Shown here piece after piece: positions 47,515-55,625 of a stretch of 64,000 nucleotides of DNA. A program made the translations under genes and the position numbers. The notes below the pieces were generated by a model. That model was not told the DNA's origin. It saw only the letters and a list, made by a program, of their open reading frames with translations, and made no database searches. Position 1 is the first letter of the stretch; the number at the start of each line of letters is the position of its first letter. Source of the DNA: Belnapia arida (GTDB lineage Bacteria; Pseudomonadota; Alphaproteobacteria; Acetobacterales; Acetobacteraceae); the NCBI RefSeq assembly GCF_016773205.1, contig NZ_JAETWB010000005.1, forward strand, positions 62,001 through 126,000, written 5' to 3'.

Positions 47515-48504
47515 ATGCCGCTCGACGATACCCTCGCCAAGGTTCCGCACCATGGCCGTGCCCTGCCGCTCCGCGTCGGCACGCGCGGCTCGCCGCTGGC
47601 GCTGTGGCAGACCCGGCACTTCCTGTCGATCATCACCCACGTCTGCCCTGTGCTGCGCGCGGCCGAGGCCTTCGAGGAGCGGATCATCGCCACCTCCGGC
47701 GACCGCATCCAGGACCGGCCGCTGGCGGATATCGGCGGCAAGGGCCTCTTCGCCAAGGAGATCCACGAGGCACTGCTCGACCGGCGGGTCGACTTCGCCG
47801 TCCACAGCCTGAAGGACCTGGAGACGCAGCTGCCCGCCGGCATCAGCCTGGCCTGCACCCTGGCGCGTGAGGATGCGCGGGATGCCATCGTGCTCGGCCC
47901 CGGCTGCACCCCGCCGGACCCGGCCGACCCCTATGGCTGCCTGCCGGCAGGCGCCCTGATCGGCACCGCCTCCGTCCGGCGACAGTCGCAGATCCTGCAT
48001 GCCCGGCCCGACCTGCGCTGCGGCGTCATCCGCGGCAATATCCAGACCCGGCTGGGCCGGGTGCGGGCGGGCGACTTCACCGCCTCCTTCCTGGCACTCG
48101 CCGGGCTGAAGCGGATGGGGATCGAGCGCGAGGCAGGGGTCGTCCTCGATGCCGAGGCGATGGTCCCGGCCGCTGGCCAGGGCATCGTCGGCATCACCTG
48201 CCGCAGCGCGGATGCCGAGCTGCTGGAGCTGCTCTCCGCCATCGAGGATCGCGCCGCGGCGGCGGTCAGCCGGGCCGAGCGGGCACTGCTCGGGGCGCTG
48301 GACGGATCGTGCAGGACGCCGATCGGCGGCCATGCCCGGCTGCTGCCGACCGGGGCGCTGCACCTCACCGGCCTCGTCGCCCGGCCGGATGGCAGCTTCC
48401 TGCTGAAGCGCTCCGTCACCGGCGCGGCGGCGGATGCGGCCCGGCTCGGCGCCGCCCTCGGCGCGGAGCTGAGGGCCGACAGCCCGGCCGATCTCTTTGC
48501 GTGA
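47515..48504 (+). CDS. hemC: porphobilinogen deaminase (hydroxymethylbilane synthase)
   Basis: Polymerises four porphobilinogen units in haem synthesis. The 329-aa protein has [16 protein letters not shown], the catalytic Asp in [36 protein letters not shown] and the dipyrromethane-attachment Cys in [10 protein letters not shown] (about 265). Start ATG 47515 lies 41 bp from the divergent tsaD start. It overlaps hemD by 8 bp, and hemC-hemD-mic60-hemY run as one unit. Confidence 0.96.
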   Translation: MPLDDTLAKVPHHGRALPLRVGTRGSPLALWQTRHFLSIITHVCPVLRAAEAFEERIIATSGDRIQDRPLADIGGKGLFAKEIHEALLDRRVDFAVHSLKDLETQLPAGISLACTLAREDARDAIVLGPGCTPPDPADPYGCLPAGALIGTASVRRQSQILHARPDLRCGVIRGNIQTRLGRVRAGDFTASFLALAGLKRMGIEREAGVVLDAEAMVPAAGQGIVGITCRSADAELLELLSAIEDRAAAAVSRAERALLGALDGSCRTPIGGHARLLPTGALHLTGLVARPDGSFLLKRSVTGAAADAARLGAALGAELRADSPADLFA

Positions 48505-49240
48505 GGCCGTGCTCGTCACCCGGCCGGAGCCGGGGGCGGAGGAGACGGGGCGCCGCCTCGCCGGCCTCGGCTGGGAGCCGGTGCTGGCCCCTGCCCTGCG
48601 TCTTGCCCCTCGCCCCATGGCCGCCCCCGTCGGGGTGCAGGCGCTGTTGCTGACCAGCCGCGCCGCGGCGCGGGCGGTGCGGCCCGGCGCGCTGCCGGCG
48701 GGCCTGCCAGCAGACCTGCCGGTGCTCGCCGTCGGCGAGGCGACTGCGGCCGAGGCGCGGCATAGCGGTTTCGTGAAGGCCGAGGCCGCGGCGGGGGATG
48801 CCGTCTCGCTGGCGCAACTGGCAGCTGCACGGCTCGACCCGGCGGCCGGTCCGCTGCTGCTGGCGGTTGGCCAGGGATATGGGCTGGAGGTGGCGTCGGC
48901 GCTCAGGCAGCGCGGCTTCAGGGTGCAACGCCGGGTTGCCTATGCCGCCGCCCCGGCGCCCGGCCTGCCCGACCGGGCCAGGAAAGCCCTGGCCGATGGA
49001 CGGGTCGTTGCTGCGCTGTTCTTCTCGCCGCGTTCGGCCCATTGTGCCATCTCCCTGTTCCACGAGGCCGGGCTGGCCGAAACCGCTGCGTCGGTCATGG
49101 CGTTGGCGTTGAGCCCCAGGGTCGCGGCGGCGCTGCGAGCAGCACCCGCCCCTCTGGCGTGGCGCGCCGTGCAGGTCGCCGACCGGCCCGACCAGGACTC
49201 GCTTCTGCAACTGCTCGGACCCAGGTTAGCGAAACGATGA
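48497..49240 (+). CDS. hemD: uroporphyrinogen-III synthase
   Basis: Closes and inverts ring D of hydroxymethylbilane to give uroporphyrinogen III. The 247-aa protein has the loosely conserved HemD pattern: VLVTRPEPGAEETGRRLAGL at the N-terminus, ALLLTSRAAARAV, PVLAVGEATAAEAR, and FFSPRSAHCAISLF with the later LSPRVAAAL. The family is poorly conserved, so position after hemC is important support. Start TTG 48497 overlaps hemC; GTG 48509 is alternative. Its TGA overlaps the next ATG (ATGA). Confidence 0.9.
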   Translation: MREAVLVTRPEPGAEETGRRLAGLGWEPVLAPALRLAPRPMAAPVGVQALLLTSRAAARAVRPGALPAGLPADLPVLAVGEATAAEARHSGFVKAEAAAGDAVSLAQLAAARLDPAAGPLLLAVGQGYGLEVASALRQRGFRVQRRVAYAAAPAPGLPDRARKALADGRVVAALFFSPRSAHCAISLFHEAGLAETAASVMALALSPRVAAALRAAPAPLAWRAVQVADRPDQDSLLQLLGPRLAKR

Positions 49241-50757
49241 GCAAAGCTCCCGACCCGAAGCCGAAGGCCTCGCGCGCCGCCGCGCCCAACCGGCCGCCGA
49301 GCGAATCCCCCGTCACCACGCCCGCCATCCCGCCGGGCGCCGCCCCGGCGGTGAGGGCGGAACCCATCCCGGTTGCTGCCGGCATCACGCCGCCCGCGGC
49401 GCCTCCCGCACCGGCTGCCGCCGCGGCACCCGCTGCCGCGCCCGCATCAGCCTCCATCACGGCCCCGGCTCCAAAACCGGCGATGGCCTCGCCGCCGCCG
49501 CCACCCCCTCCCCCACCACGGAATTCACCATTGAACCAGCCTGAACCGCAGCCTTTCATCGGCAAGCGAATCGACCCGGCGGCGATCGTGATCGGCATCG
49601 GCGGCGCGGTGCTGGTGCTGGCCCTCTGGTGGCTGCTGACGACGCCCCGCTCCTCGCAGGAAGCCAGCGTCGATCCCGCGCGCGTGGCGCAGATCGAGCA
49701 GCGGGTGACCGCGCTCGACGGGTTGCGCGGCGAGGTCGGCGCGCTGAACGGACGCATCCAGCAGGTCCAGCCGCTGGAGGCGCGCATCAAAAGCCTCGAG
49801 GAGCGGCCGGTGGCGACCGACACCCGCCCGATCGAGACCCGCCTCGCCGCGCTGGGCGAACAGGTGGCGGCAAATGAGCGCAACTCCGGCCAGGCCAATG
49901 AGCGCGACACCGCGGTGGAGCGCCGGGTGCAGGCGCTGGAGGCGCGGCCCACCGTCGATCCCGCCGGCTTCGCCCCGCGCGACGCGGTCGAGCAGATGTC
50001 CGGCCGTGTCGAGCGGCTGACCGAGCGCGTCGAGCAGCAGGCCGGCAGCCTCGATGGCCGCTTGCAGGACCAGGCCCGCGCTGCCGAAGGGCGCCTCGCC
50101 GCGCAGGACAAGGCCGTGCAGGACCGGCTCGGGGCGCTGGAGGGCACGCTCAACCAGCGCATCGCGGCGCTGGAGGGCACGCTCAACCAGCGCATCGCGG
50201 CGCTGGAGGGGACGCTTGGCCAGCGCATGGCCGCGCTGGAGCAGGCGCAGCAGCGGCTGGCGGCGATTGAGGGGCGCACCGCCCGCCTCGCCGCCATCGA
50301 CGGGCTGCGCAGCGCGCTGACGGCCGGGCAGCCGCTCGGCGCGGCGCTCGGGCGCATCGACCAGCCGCCGCAGGCGCTCTCCCGCTTCGCCCAGGCGGCG
50401 CCGCCGACCGAGGCTTCGCTCCGCCTTTCCTTCGAGGATGCGGCCAAGGCCGCGCGCGCCGCCTCCGATGCCGCGCAGGGGCCGGACGGCAGCCGCGGCG
50501 GCGTGGTGGACAGCGCCCTCTCCCGCCTCGGCGGGCTGGTGACGGTCCGCCGCGGCGACCAGGTGGTCTGGGGTGATGCGGCGGAGGCCGAAATCGAGCG
50601 CGCCCGGCGCGCGCTGGAGGCCGGGGATATTGAGATGAGCCTACAGCATATCGACAAGCTGCCGCCGCAGGCGCGGCAGGCCATGCAGGGCTGGGCCGAC
50701 CAGGCCCGGGCGCTGATCGCGGCGCGCGCGGCGCTCCGCCAGCTGGCGGCGGGCTGA
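49237..50757 (+). CDS. mitofilin/Mic60-like inner-membrane protein
   Basis: A 506-aa protein that in alphaproteobacteria sits in the hem operon and is related to mitochondrial Mic60 (COG4223). It has a 110-residue Pro/Ala-rich disordered N-terminus with a run of about nine Pro, one membrane helix (about 118-138, AIVIGIGGAVLVLALWWLL), a long coiled coil (about 145-370) and a C-terminal helical domain (about 390-505, ending GDIEMSLQHIDKLP). Three 11-residue repeats ALEGTLNQRIA lie in the coiled coil. Expected role: membrane shaping and contact with outer-membrane proteins. ATG 49237 overlaps the hemD stop. Confidence 0.85.
   Translation: MSKAPDPKPKASRAAAPNRPPSESPVTTPAIPPGAAPAVRAEPIPVAAGITPPAAPPAPAAAAAPAAAPASASITAPAPKPAMASPPPPPPPPPRNSPLNQPEPQPFIGKRIDPAAIVIGIGGAVLVLALWWLLTTPRSSQEASVDPARVAQIEQRVTALDGLRGEVGALNGRIQQVQPLEARIKSLEERPVATDTRPIETRLAALGEQVAANERNSGQANERDTAVERRVQALEARPTVDPAGFAPRDAVEQMSGRVERLTERVEQQAGSLDGRLQDQARAAEGRLAAQDKAVQDRLGALEGTLNQRIAALEGTLNQRIAALEGTLGQRMAALEQAQQRLAAIEGRTARLAAIDGLRSALTAGQPLGAALGRIDQPPQALSRFAQAAPPTEASLRLSFEDAAKAARAASDAAQGPDGSRGGVVDSALSRLGGLVTVRRGDQVVWGDAAEAEIERARRALEAGDIEMSLQHIDKLPPQARQAMQGWADQARALIAARAALRQLAAG
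50133..50231 (+). repeat. three 33-bp tandem repeats in the mic60-like gene
   Basis: Three consecutive 33-bp units start at 50133, 50166 and 50199; the first two are nearly identical and the third diverges. Each encodes an 11-residue coiled-coil hendecad (ALEGTLNQRIA). Their number could vary by slippage without breaking the frame. Confidence 0.85.
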
Positions 50758-50761
50758 GCCG

Positions 50762-52081
50762 ATGGCCCGCGCGATCTGGGTGCTGCTGCTCCTCGGCATC
50801 GGCACCGCCGCCGCCATGTGGCTCGCGGAGCTTGGCGGCACCGTCGAGATCAAGGTGGGGGATGCCTGGATCGGCACCAGCTTCCCCATCGCCCTGCTGG
50901 TCCTCTGCCTCGCTTTCCTGGTGCTGCACGGCATCCTCAGCCTGATCGGCGCGATCCGCCGCTGGCCGGGGCGGGCGCGCAACAAGCGCGCCTGGCGCCG
51001 CCGGCATGACGGCGACGCGGCGCTGACGCGGGCGCTGGTCGCGCTCTCGGCCGGCACCGCCGAGGCGGCGCGGCTCGAGGTGCGGAAGGCCCGCAAGCTG
51101 CTCGGCGACACGCCGCAGACCCTGCTGCTGGCCGCCGAGGCGGAGCGCCTCTCCGGCCATGACGAGGCGGCCGCCGCCGTCTTTCGCCAGCTCGCCGAGC
51201 GCGACGATGCGCGCTTCATCGGCCTGCGCGGCCTGCTGCGGCAGGCGATGGCGCGGGGCGACTGGAATGCCGCGCTGGCCCTGGCCAAGGAAGCCGAGGC
51301 GGTGCAGCCCGGCGCCTCCTGGTTGCGGGAGGAGCGGGCGCAGCTCGCTCTCCAGACGCGCAATTGGCGGGAGGCGCTGAGCCTGGCGCCGAAGGAGGCG
51401 CCTCGCGCGCCGCTCGCCCTGGCCGCGGCCGGGCAGGAGCCGGATGGAGCCAAGGCGGCGGAGCTGGAGCGGCAGGCCTTCCAGGCCGACGCCACCTTTG
51501 CCCCGGCGGCCATAGCCCATTCCAGGCGGCTGCGCGGCGAGGGCAGCCCGCGCCGCGCCAAGGGCGTGCTGGAGGAGGCTTGGGCGGCCACGCCGCACCC
51601 GGACCTCGCTGAACCCTATCTCGCCGACGAACCGGACCCGCTGGCGCGGGTGAAGGCGGTGGAGATGCTGATCCGCCGCAACCCGACCGCGGCCGAGAGC
51701 CGGCTGCTGCTGGCGCGCGTCTCGCTGGCCGCCGGCCTGACAGGCCGGGCACGGGGCGCGCTGGAGGCGGTGGTGAAGTCGGGCGAGGCGGACCGGCGGG
51801 CCTATCTGCTGCTGGCGGAGCTGGAGGAGGCGGAGCATGGCGAAACCGCCGAATCCCGCGCCGCGCAGGCCCGCTGGCTGCGCGAGGCTGCCGGCGCCCG
51901 GCCGGAGCCGCGCTGGCGCTGCGGGCATTGCGGGACCGAGCATCGCCGCTGGGCGCCGGTCTGCGAGGCCTGCGACACTGCCGGCCGCATAGCCTGGACG
52001 GCGGAGCCGGCGGCGGAGCGGGATGCGGCGCCGGTTGGCGCGCGGGCGATCAGCGGGCCGTTGCAAGCCGTGACTGGCTGA
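50762..52081 (+). CDS. hemY: HemY-like TPR inner-membrane protein with C-terminal zinc ribbon
   Basis: A 439-aa protein of the gammaproteobacterial/alphaproteobacterial HemY family (not protoporphyrinogen oxidase). Two membrane helices at about 4-22 and 40-62 are followed by GRARNKRAWRRR and TPR-type helical repeats over about 80-370. The last 50 residues hold a CxxC pair (CGHCG and CEACD) spaced like a rubredoxin or zinc-ribbon domain, as in LapB. Probable role: scaffold for late haem synthesis or envelope quality control; function unproved. It starts 4 bp after the mic60 stop. Confidence 0.86.
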   Translation: MARAIWVLLLLGIGTAAAMWLAELGGTVEIKVGDAWIGTSFPIALLVLCLAFLVLHGILSLIGAIRRWPGRARNKRAWRRRHDGDAALTRALVALSAGTAEAARLEVRKARKLLGDTPQTLLLAAEAERLSGHDEAAAAVFRQLAERDDARFIGLRGLLRQAMARGDWNAALALAKEAEAVQPGASWLREERAQLALQTRNWREALSLAPKEAPRAPLALAAAGQEPDGAKAAELERQAFQADATFAPAAIAHSRRLRGEGSPRRAKGVLEEAWAATPHPDLAEPYLADEPDPLARVKAVEMLIRRNPTAAESRLLLARVSLAAGLTGRARGALEAVVKSGEADRRAYLLLAELEEAEHGETAESRAAQARWLREAAGARPEPRWRCGHCGTEHRRWAPVCEACDTAGRIAWTAEPAAERDAAPVGARAISGPLQAVTG

Positions 52082-52140
52082 CCTGCGCGAAGGGTGTTGC
52101 CGTGGCGGGCGGGCGCGGGTATTGAGCGCCCGTCTGCGTT

Positions 52141-52215
<75 letters not shown>

Positions 52216-52232
52216 GACTTCCCCTTGATTGG

Positions 52233-52454
52233 TTATGCGGCGATGGACGTGGCGGATTCGCCGGCTTCCAGCGTGCGCAGGGCGGCTTGCCCGGCCTTCC
52301 AGGCATCTTCCGCATGGGCGAAGCCGGTGGTGGCGCGCAGCACGAGGGTTTCCGAATCCGAGCGGTGGATGGTCCAGCCCCAACGGCGTGGTGCGCGGCC
52401 CTGGACCTCAACCTTCACATAGCCATGAAAACGTTTATGGCGCTCGGCGTGCAT
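52233..52454 (-). CDS. small conserved-looking hypothetical protein, 73 aa
   Basis: Family not recognised. The protein is small, His/Arg-rich at the N-terminus (MHAERHKRFHGYVKV) and contains GWTIHRSDSETLVLRATTGF, suggesting a compact alpha/beta fold. No signal or membrane segment. AGGAG stands 7 bases before ATG 52454, good evidence for translation. It lies just past tRNA-Thr on the opposite strand. Confidence 0.65.
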   Translation of the reverse strand: MHAERHKRFHGYVKVEVQGRAPRRWGWTIHRSDSETLVLRATTGFAHAEDAWKAGQAALRTLEAGESATSIAA

Positions 52455-52680
52455 AGCAATCTCCTGGGGGGTCCGGATGAGGTGCTGTCGGCGTTCGTCG
52501 CAGCAGCAACCTCAGGATGATTACGCTGCAGCGCGGCATACCGCTATGCGTTGATCAGTCACTTCGGTGTCAGGTCGATGCGTATTCGTCACGCGTAACG
52601 GCGTCCTCTGTTAAGAACCGAGTGATGCAGCTGGTGGATATCATCAACCTGAGATTGTCACCCTCCGGAATGAGCACGCC

Positions 52681-53142
52681 ATGCCGTTGTTCGGCCTGAT
52701 CCCCCTCCCAACCGCGGCAGAGGCCACGGAATGGTCGGCGAGCACTTATCGCGGTCCCTGCTACGTCATGGCGTCGGATGAACGCCGGGCGCGGCTCTAT
52801 GCCGCGAGCTTCTTCGCCCGACCGGATGCGGCGCGGCTGGATTCCGGGCTTCAGGTGGAGTCGCCCTGGGTGCGGCCGCGAATGGTCGCGTTGCAGCTCA
52901 CCTTCCGGCATGTCGACCGCTCGGCGCCGGAGGGCACGGTCGTCGTGCCGGAGGCACGCGAGGCAATCGTCCTGCCGCAAACACGCAGGGCTGCGGTCTT
53001 GCCGCAGGCGCGCGGGGCGACGGTCCTGCCGCAGGCAGGCGGGGCGACGGGGCTGCCTGCGGCAGGCGGGGCGGCTGTCCTGCCGCAGCACTGCGGGGCC
53101 AAGGTGGTGTCGCTGTCGGAGTGGCGGGCGCTGCGGGGCTAG
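52681..53142 (+). CDS. hypothetical protein with six 9-residue C-terminal repeats
   Basis: A 153-aa protein of unknown family. The N-terminal ~85 residues look like a conserved domain (GPCYVMASDERRARLYAASF, SPWVRPRMVALQL). Residues about 88-141 are six copies of a 9-residue unit close to VLPQARGAT. The end (VVSLSEWRALRG) returns to normal sequence. There is no signal peptide. The ribosome site before ATG 52681 is weak. Its TAG shares the sequence CTAG with the stop of the convergent gene on the other strand. Confidence 0.6.
   Translation: MPLFGLIPLPTAAEATEWSASTYRGPCYVMASDERRARLYAASFFARPDAARLDSGLQVESPWVRPRMVALQLTFRHVDRSAPEGTVVVPEAREAIVLPQTRRAAVLPQARGATVLPQAGGATGLPAAGGAAVLPQHCGAKVVSLSEWRALRG
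52942..53103 (+). repeat. six 27-bp tandem repeats encoding VLPQxxxAx units
   Basis: Exactly 162 bp form six in-frame 27-bp units. Translated they are VVPEAREAI, VLPQTRRAA, VLPQARGAT, VLPQAGGAT, GLPAAGGAA and VLPQHCGAK. The units share a gccgcagg core and differ by point changes, as expected for old slippage or unequal exchange. Confidence 0.85.
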
Positions 53143-53462
53143 GTCTCGGCTGCCAGGGCGGCCTCGGCGCGCAACAGGGCACCGCACATCGCCAACGGCA
53201 AGGTGCAGGCCCATTGGCGGTGCAGCAGGCCGCCATCGGTCCGGCGACAGGCCATGTGGACGCGGTCGCCGGAGCGGATGGGAGCAAGCCAGGCATAGCG
53301 CTGCGGCAACAGGCCCCAGGCGAGGTTGGCCTGCCGCGTGTAGGGCAGCACATCGCCTTCGAGGGCAAGGGCGAGGTGAAGGCTGAGATCGGCGCCACCA
53401 CCGCCGCGCTCGACCTGGCCGAGGCGGTCCGCGAGGTAAAGCAATTCCTCGGCGCGGGTCAC
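53139..53462 (-). CDS. hypothetical protein, 107 aa
   Basis: Family not firmly recognised. It starts MTRAEELLYLADRLGQVERG and continues into LSLHLALALEGDVLPYT, a pattern similar to short phage- or mobile-associated proteins that begin with an LAER-type helix and a DxxI-AL stretch; this is only a resemblance. Cytoplasmic, no motif of known activity. Start ATG 53462 has a poor ribosome site. The stop overlaps the convergent gene through a shared CTAG (53139-53142). Confidence 0.5.
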   Translation of the reverse strand: MTRAEELLYLADRLGQVERGGGGADLSLHLALALEGDVLPYTRQANLAWGLLPQRYAWLAPIRSGDRVHMACRRTDGGLLHRQWACTLPLAMCGALLRAEAALAAET

Positions 53463-53480
53463 ATCACGCCCGGCACGGGG

Positions 53481-53681
53481 TCAGCCTTGCGTCTTGTGGC
53501 CAGGGCGATTGTGCGTCGACTTGTCGCTGCCACTGCCGGAGATGTCGCGCTGCTTGTCGCCCTTGCCGCCGCTGGCGGAGGAGCTGCCGGAACCGGTGGC
53601 GGTGCCGCCGGCATTGCTCGTGCCGCCTTCGCCGGAATGGTGCTCGGCGGCGCGGCGGTTGTCCTGCTTGGCGGTACTCAT
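53481..53681 (-). CDS. hydrophilin-like Gly/Ser-rich small protein
   Basis: A 66-aa, very hydrophilic protein made largely of Gly, Ser, Lys, Asp, Thr, and His, with no hydrophobic core (for example TATGSGSSSASGGKGDKQ). It is predicted to be disordered, like stress-induced hydrophilins. GGGGAGGACGCG stands directly before ATG 53681, a strong ribosome site. A GGAAC-17-GTT promoter lies about 30 bp upstream, placing it in the EcfG general stress regulon by inference. Likely role: protection against desiccation or osmotic stress. Confidence 0.7.
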   Translation of the reverse strand: MSTAKQDNRRAAEHHSGEGGTSNAGGTATGSGSSSASGGKGDKQRDISGSGSDKSTHNRPGHKTQG

Positions 53682-53710
53682 CGCGTCCTCCCCATATGGG
53701 ATGAGGGACG

Positions 53711-53735
53711 AACCGGGATGGGTGGGGGAGGTTCC
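53711..53735 (-). promoter_or_regulatory. EcfG-type (general stress sigma factor) promoter
   Basis: On the minus strand GGAAC (53731-53735) and GTT (53711-53713) are separated by 17 bp, matching the alphaproteobacterial EcfG consensus GGAAC-N16/17-cGTT. A transcript would start near 53703, about 20 bases before the hydrophilin start codon. Confidence 0.6.
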
Positions 53736-53769
53736 TGCCGAAGGCTCAACGGCCCCGCGGCGAGGTTCC

Positions 53770-53845
<76 letters not shown>

Positions 53846-53972
53846 CCAGGAAGGAGGCGCCGTATAGCGGTGCCCGGCAGGGTGCGCAAGCCCCTCCGCG
53901 CCTCTTTCCCGCGATCATCGACACGACTAGGTTGCGGCCACGATATCCGCCGCAGGCAGGGAGCTGGCGCCC

Positions 53973-54683
53973 ATGGGGAAGGTCTATAGCGACGCGAAGG
54001 AGGCCCTGGCCGGGACGCTGCGCGACGGCATGATGATCATGTCCGGCGGGTTCGGGCTGTGTGGCATTCCCTCGCTGCTGATCGAGGCGATTCGCGACAG
54101 CGGCGTGAAGGATCTGACCATCGTCTCGAACAATGCGGGCATCGACGATGCGGGGCTCGGCCTGCTGCTGCAGACGCGGCAGGTGCGGAAGATGATCAGC
54201 AGCTATGTCGGCGAGAACAAGACCTTCGCCGAGCAGTACCTGGCCGGGCAGCTCGAGATCGAGTTCAACCCGCAGGGCACGCTGGCCGAGCGCATCCGGG
54301 CCGGCGGCGCGGGCATCCCCGCCTTCTACACCAAGACGGGCGTGGGGACGAAGGTCGCCGAGGGCAAGCCGACGGCGGAGTTCGACGGCGAGACCTATGT
54401 GATGGAGCGCGGCCTCGTCGCCGACCTCGCCATCATCCATGCCTGGAAGGGCGACACCGAGGGCAACCTCGTCTATCGGAAGACGGCGCGGAACTTCAAT
54501 CCGATGATGGCGACGGCGGCGCGGATGACGGTCGCGCAGGTGGAGCGCATCGTGGAGGCGGGCGACATCGACCCGGACCACATCGTCACGCCGGGCATCT
54601 TCGTGAAGCGGATGATCGAGTGCCCGGCCGGTTTCGAGAAGCGGATCGAGCAGCGCACCACGCGCAAGCGCGTTTTGGCCTGA
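53973..54683 (+). CDS. 3-oxoacid CoA-transferase subunit A
   Basis: Alpha subunit (236 aa) of a class I CoA-transferase, probably succinyl-CoA:3-ketoacid CoA-transferase, which activates acetoacetate. It has MSGGFGLCGIPSLLIEAI, DLTIVSNNAGIDDAGLGLLL, YVGENKTFAEQYL, GTLAERIRAGGAGIPAFYT and RGLVADLAIIHAWKGDTEGN. GGGAG lies about 10 bases before ATG 53973. Subunit B follows after 12 bp. Confidence 0.95.
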   Translation: MGKVYSDAKEALAGTLRDGMMIMSGGFGLCGIPSLLIEAIRDSGVKDLTIVSNNAGIDDAGLGLLLQTRQVRKMISSYVGENKTFAEQYLAGQLEIEFNPQGTLAERIRAGGAGIPAFYTKTGVGTKVAEGKPTAEFDGETYVMERGLVADLAIIHAWKGDTEGNLVYRKTARNFNPMMATAARMTVAQVERIVEAGDIDPDHIVTPGIFVKRMIECPAGFEKRIEQRTTRKRVLA

Positions 54684-54695
54684 GGGAGAGCGACG

Positions 54696-55346
54696 ATGCC
54701 CTGGACGCGTGACAAGATGGCCGCCCGCGCGGCGGCGGAGCTCGAGGACGGCTTCTACGTCAATCTCGGCATCGGCATCCCGACGCTGGTGGCGAACCAC
54801 GTGCCGTCCGGCATGAGCGTGCAGCTGCAGAGCGAGAACGGGATGCTGGGCCTCGGGCCGTTCCCCTACGAGGGGGACGAGGATCCGGACCTCATCAATG
54901 CCGGCAAGCAGACCATCACCGAGCTGCGGACGAGCAGCTATTTCTCGAGCGCCGACAGCTTCGCCATGATCCGCGGCGGACATATCGACCTGTCGATCCT
55001 CGGCGCCCTGCAAGTGGCGGCGAATGGCGACCTCGCCAACTGGATGATCCCCGGCAAGATGGTGAAGGGGATGGGCGGGGCGATGGACCTCGTCGCCGGG
55101 GTGAAGAAGGTGGTGGTGCTGATGGAGCACACTGCGGGCGGCAAGCCGAAGCTGCTGCGCGAATGCTCGCTGCCGCTGACGGGGGCGCGGGTGGTGGACA
55201 TGGTCATCACCGAGCTTGGGGTGTTCGAGATCGCTCGGAAGGGCGAGACAGAGGTGAAGCTGGTCGAACTGGCGCCGGAGGTGACGCTGGAGGAGATCAC
55301 GGCGAAGACCGAGGCGGGGTTCACCGTGGCGCTGCGGAATGGTTGA
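54696..55346 (+). CDS. 3-oxoacid CoA-transferase subunit B
   Basis: Beta subunit (216 aa) carrying the catalytic Glu in [14 protein letters not shown] (about residue 50), which forms the glutamyl-CoA thioester. Other marks are [39 protein letters not shown] and the [21 protein letters not shown] stretch (in part [18 protein letters not shown]). GAGGGAGAG precedes ATG 54696. Together with subunit A it links ketone-body or polyhydroxybutyrate-derived acetoacetate to the TCA cycle. Confidence 0.96.
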   Translation: MPWTRDKMAARAAAELEDGFYVNLGIGIPTLVANHVPSGMSVQLQSENGMLGLGPFPYEGDEDPDLINAGKQTITELRTSSYFSSADSFAMIRGGHIDLSILGALQVAANGDLANWMIPGKMVKGMGGAMDLVAGVKKVVVLMEHTAGGKPKLLRECSLPLTGARVVDMVITELGVFEIARKGETEVKLVELAPEVTLEEITAKTEAGFTVALRNG

Positions 55347-55457
55347 AGCCGGATAAGAACGGCTCAAGCGGCCTCAATTCCGGGGCCTGGGAACCGGGCC
55401 AAGTCTTTGACTGGGCTCCGTTTTCCTGGCGTCGCTTGAAGTTTTTAGGGATTTAGG

Positions 55458-55482
55458 GCGTCGCGCCGGTGCGGCGCGACGC
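55458..55482. terminator. 10-bp hairpin downstream of the CoA-transferase genes
   Basis: GCGTCGCGCC (55458-55467) pairs perfectly with GGCGCGACGC (55473-55482) around a 5-base loop, 112 bp after the subunit B stop. No T-tract follows; T-rich sequence precedes it. It could terminate transcription in the minus direction or with Rho. Confidence 0.45.
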
Positions 55483-55587
55483 GGCTCGCCGGGCGGGCGA
55501 GATGAAGTTCCTGCTTGCAACCCAAAGTAACGATTCCTTGTTCAGGAAATCCGTGACTGGGAATGGATCAAGATGTCCAATCCTCGA

Positions 55588-55608
55588 CCGGAGGGTGAAA
55601 CCCTCCGG
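55588..55608 (+). promoter_or_regulatory. 9-bp hairpin in the 5' leader of the RTX gene
   Basis: CCGGAGGGT (55588-55596) and ACCCTCCGG (55600-55608) form a perfect stem with a GAA triloop. It ends 17 bp before ATG 55626, just before the AGAGGAAA ribosome site, so in the mRNA it could stabilise the 5' end or affect access to the start. Confidence 0.55.
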
Positions 55609-55625
55609 CGAGAGGAAACACCAGA

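Noticed and set aside
52570-53214. Minus-strand frame of about 214 codons with Arg/Cys-rich repeats opposite the VLPQ repeat gene
   Set aside because: Its repeats are the antisense of the 27-bp array; the plus strand has the more protein-like composition and a conserved-looking N-terminal domain.
55372-55440. GGAAC upstream of the RTX gene as an EcfG promoter
   Set aside because: The next GTT is 25 bp away, too far for the 16-18 bp spacing of that promoter type.
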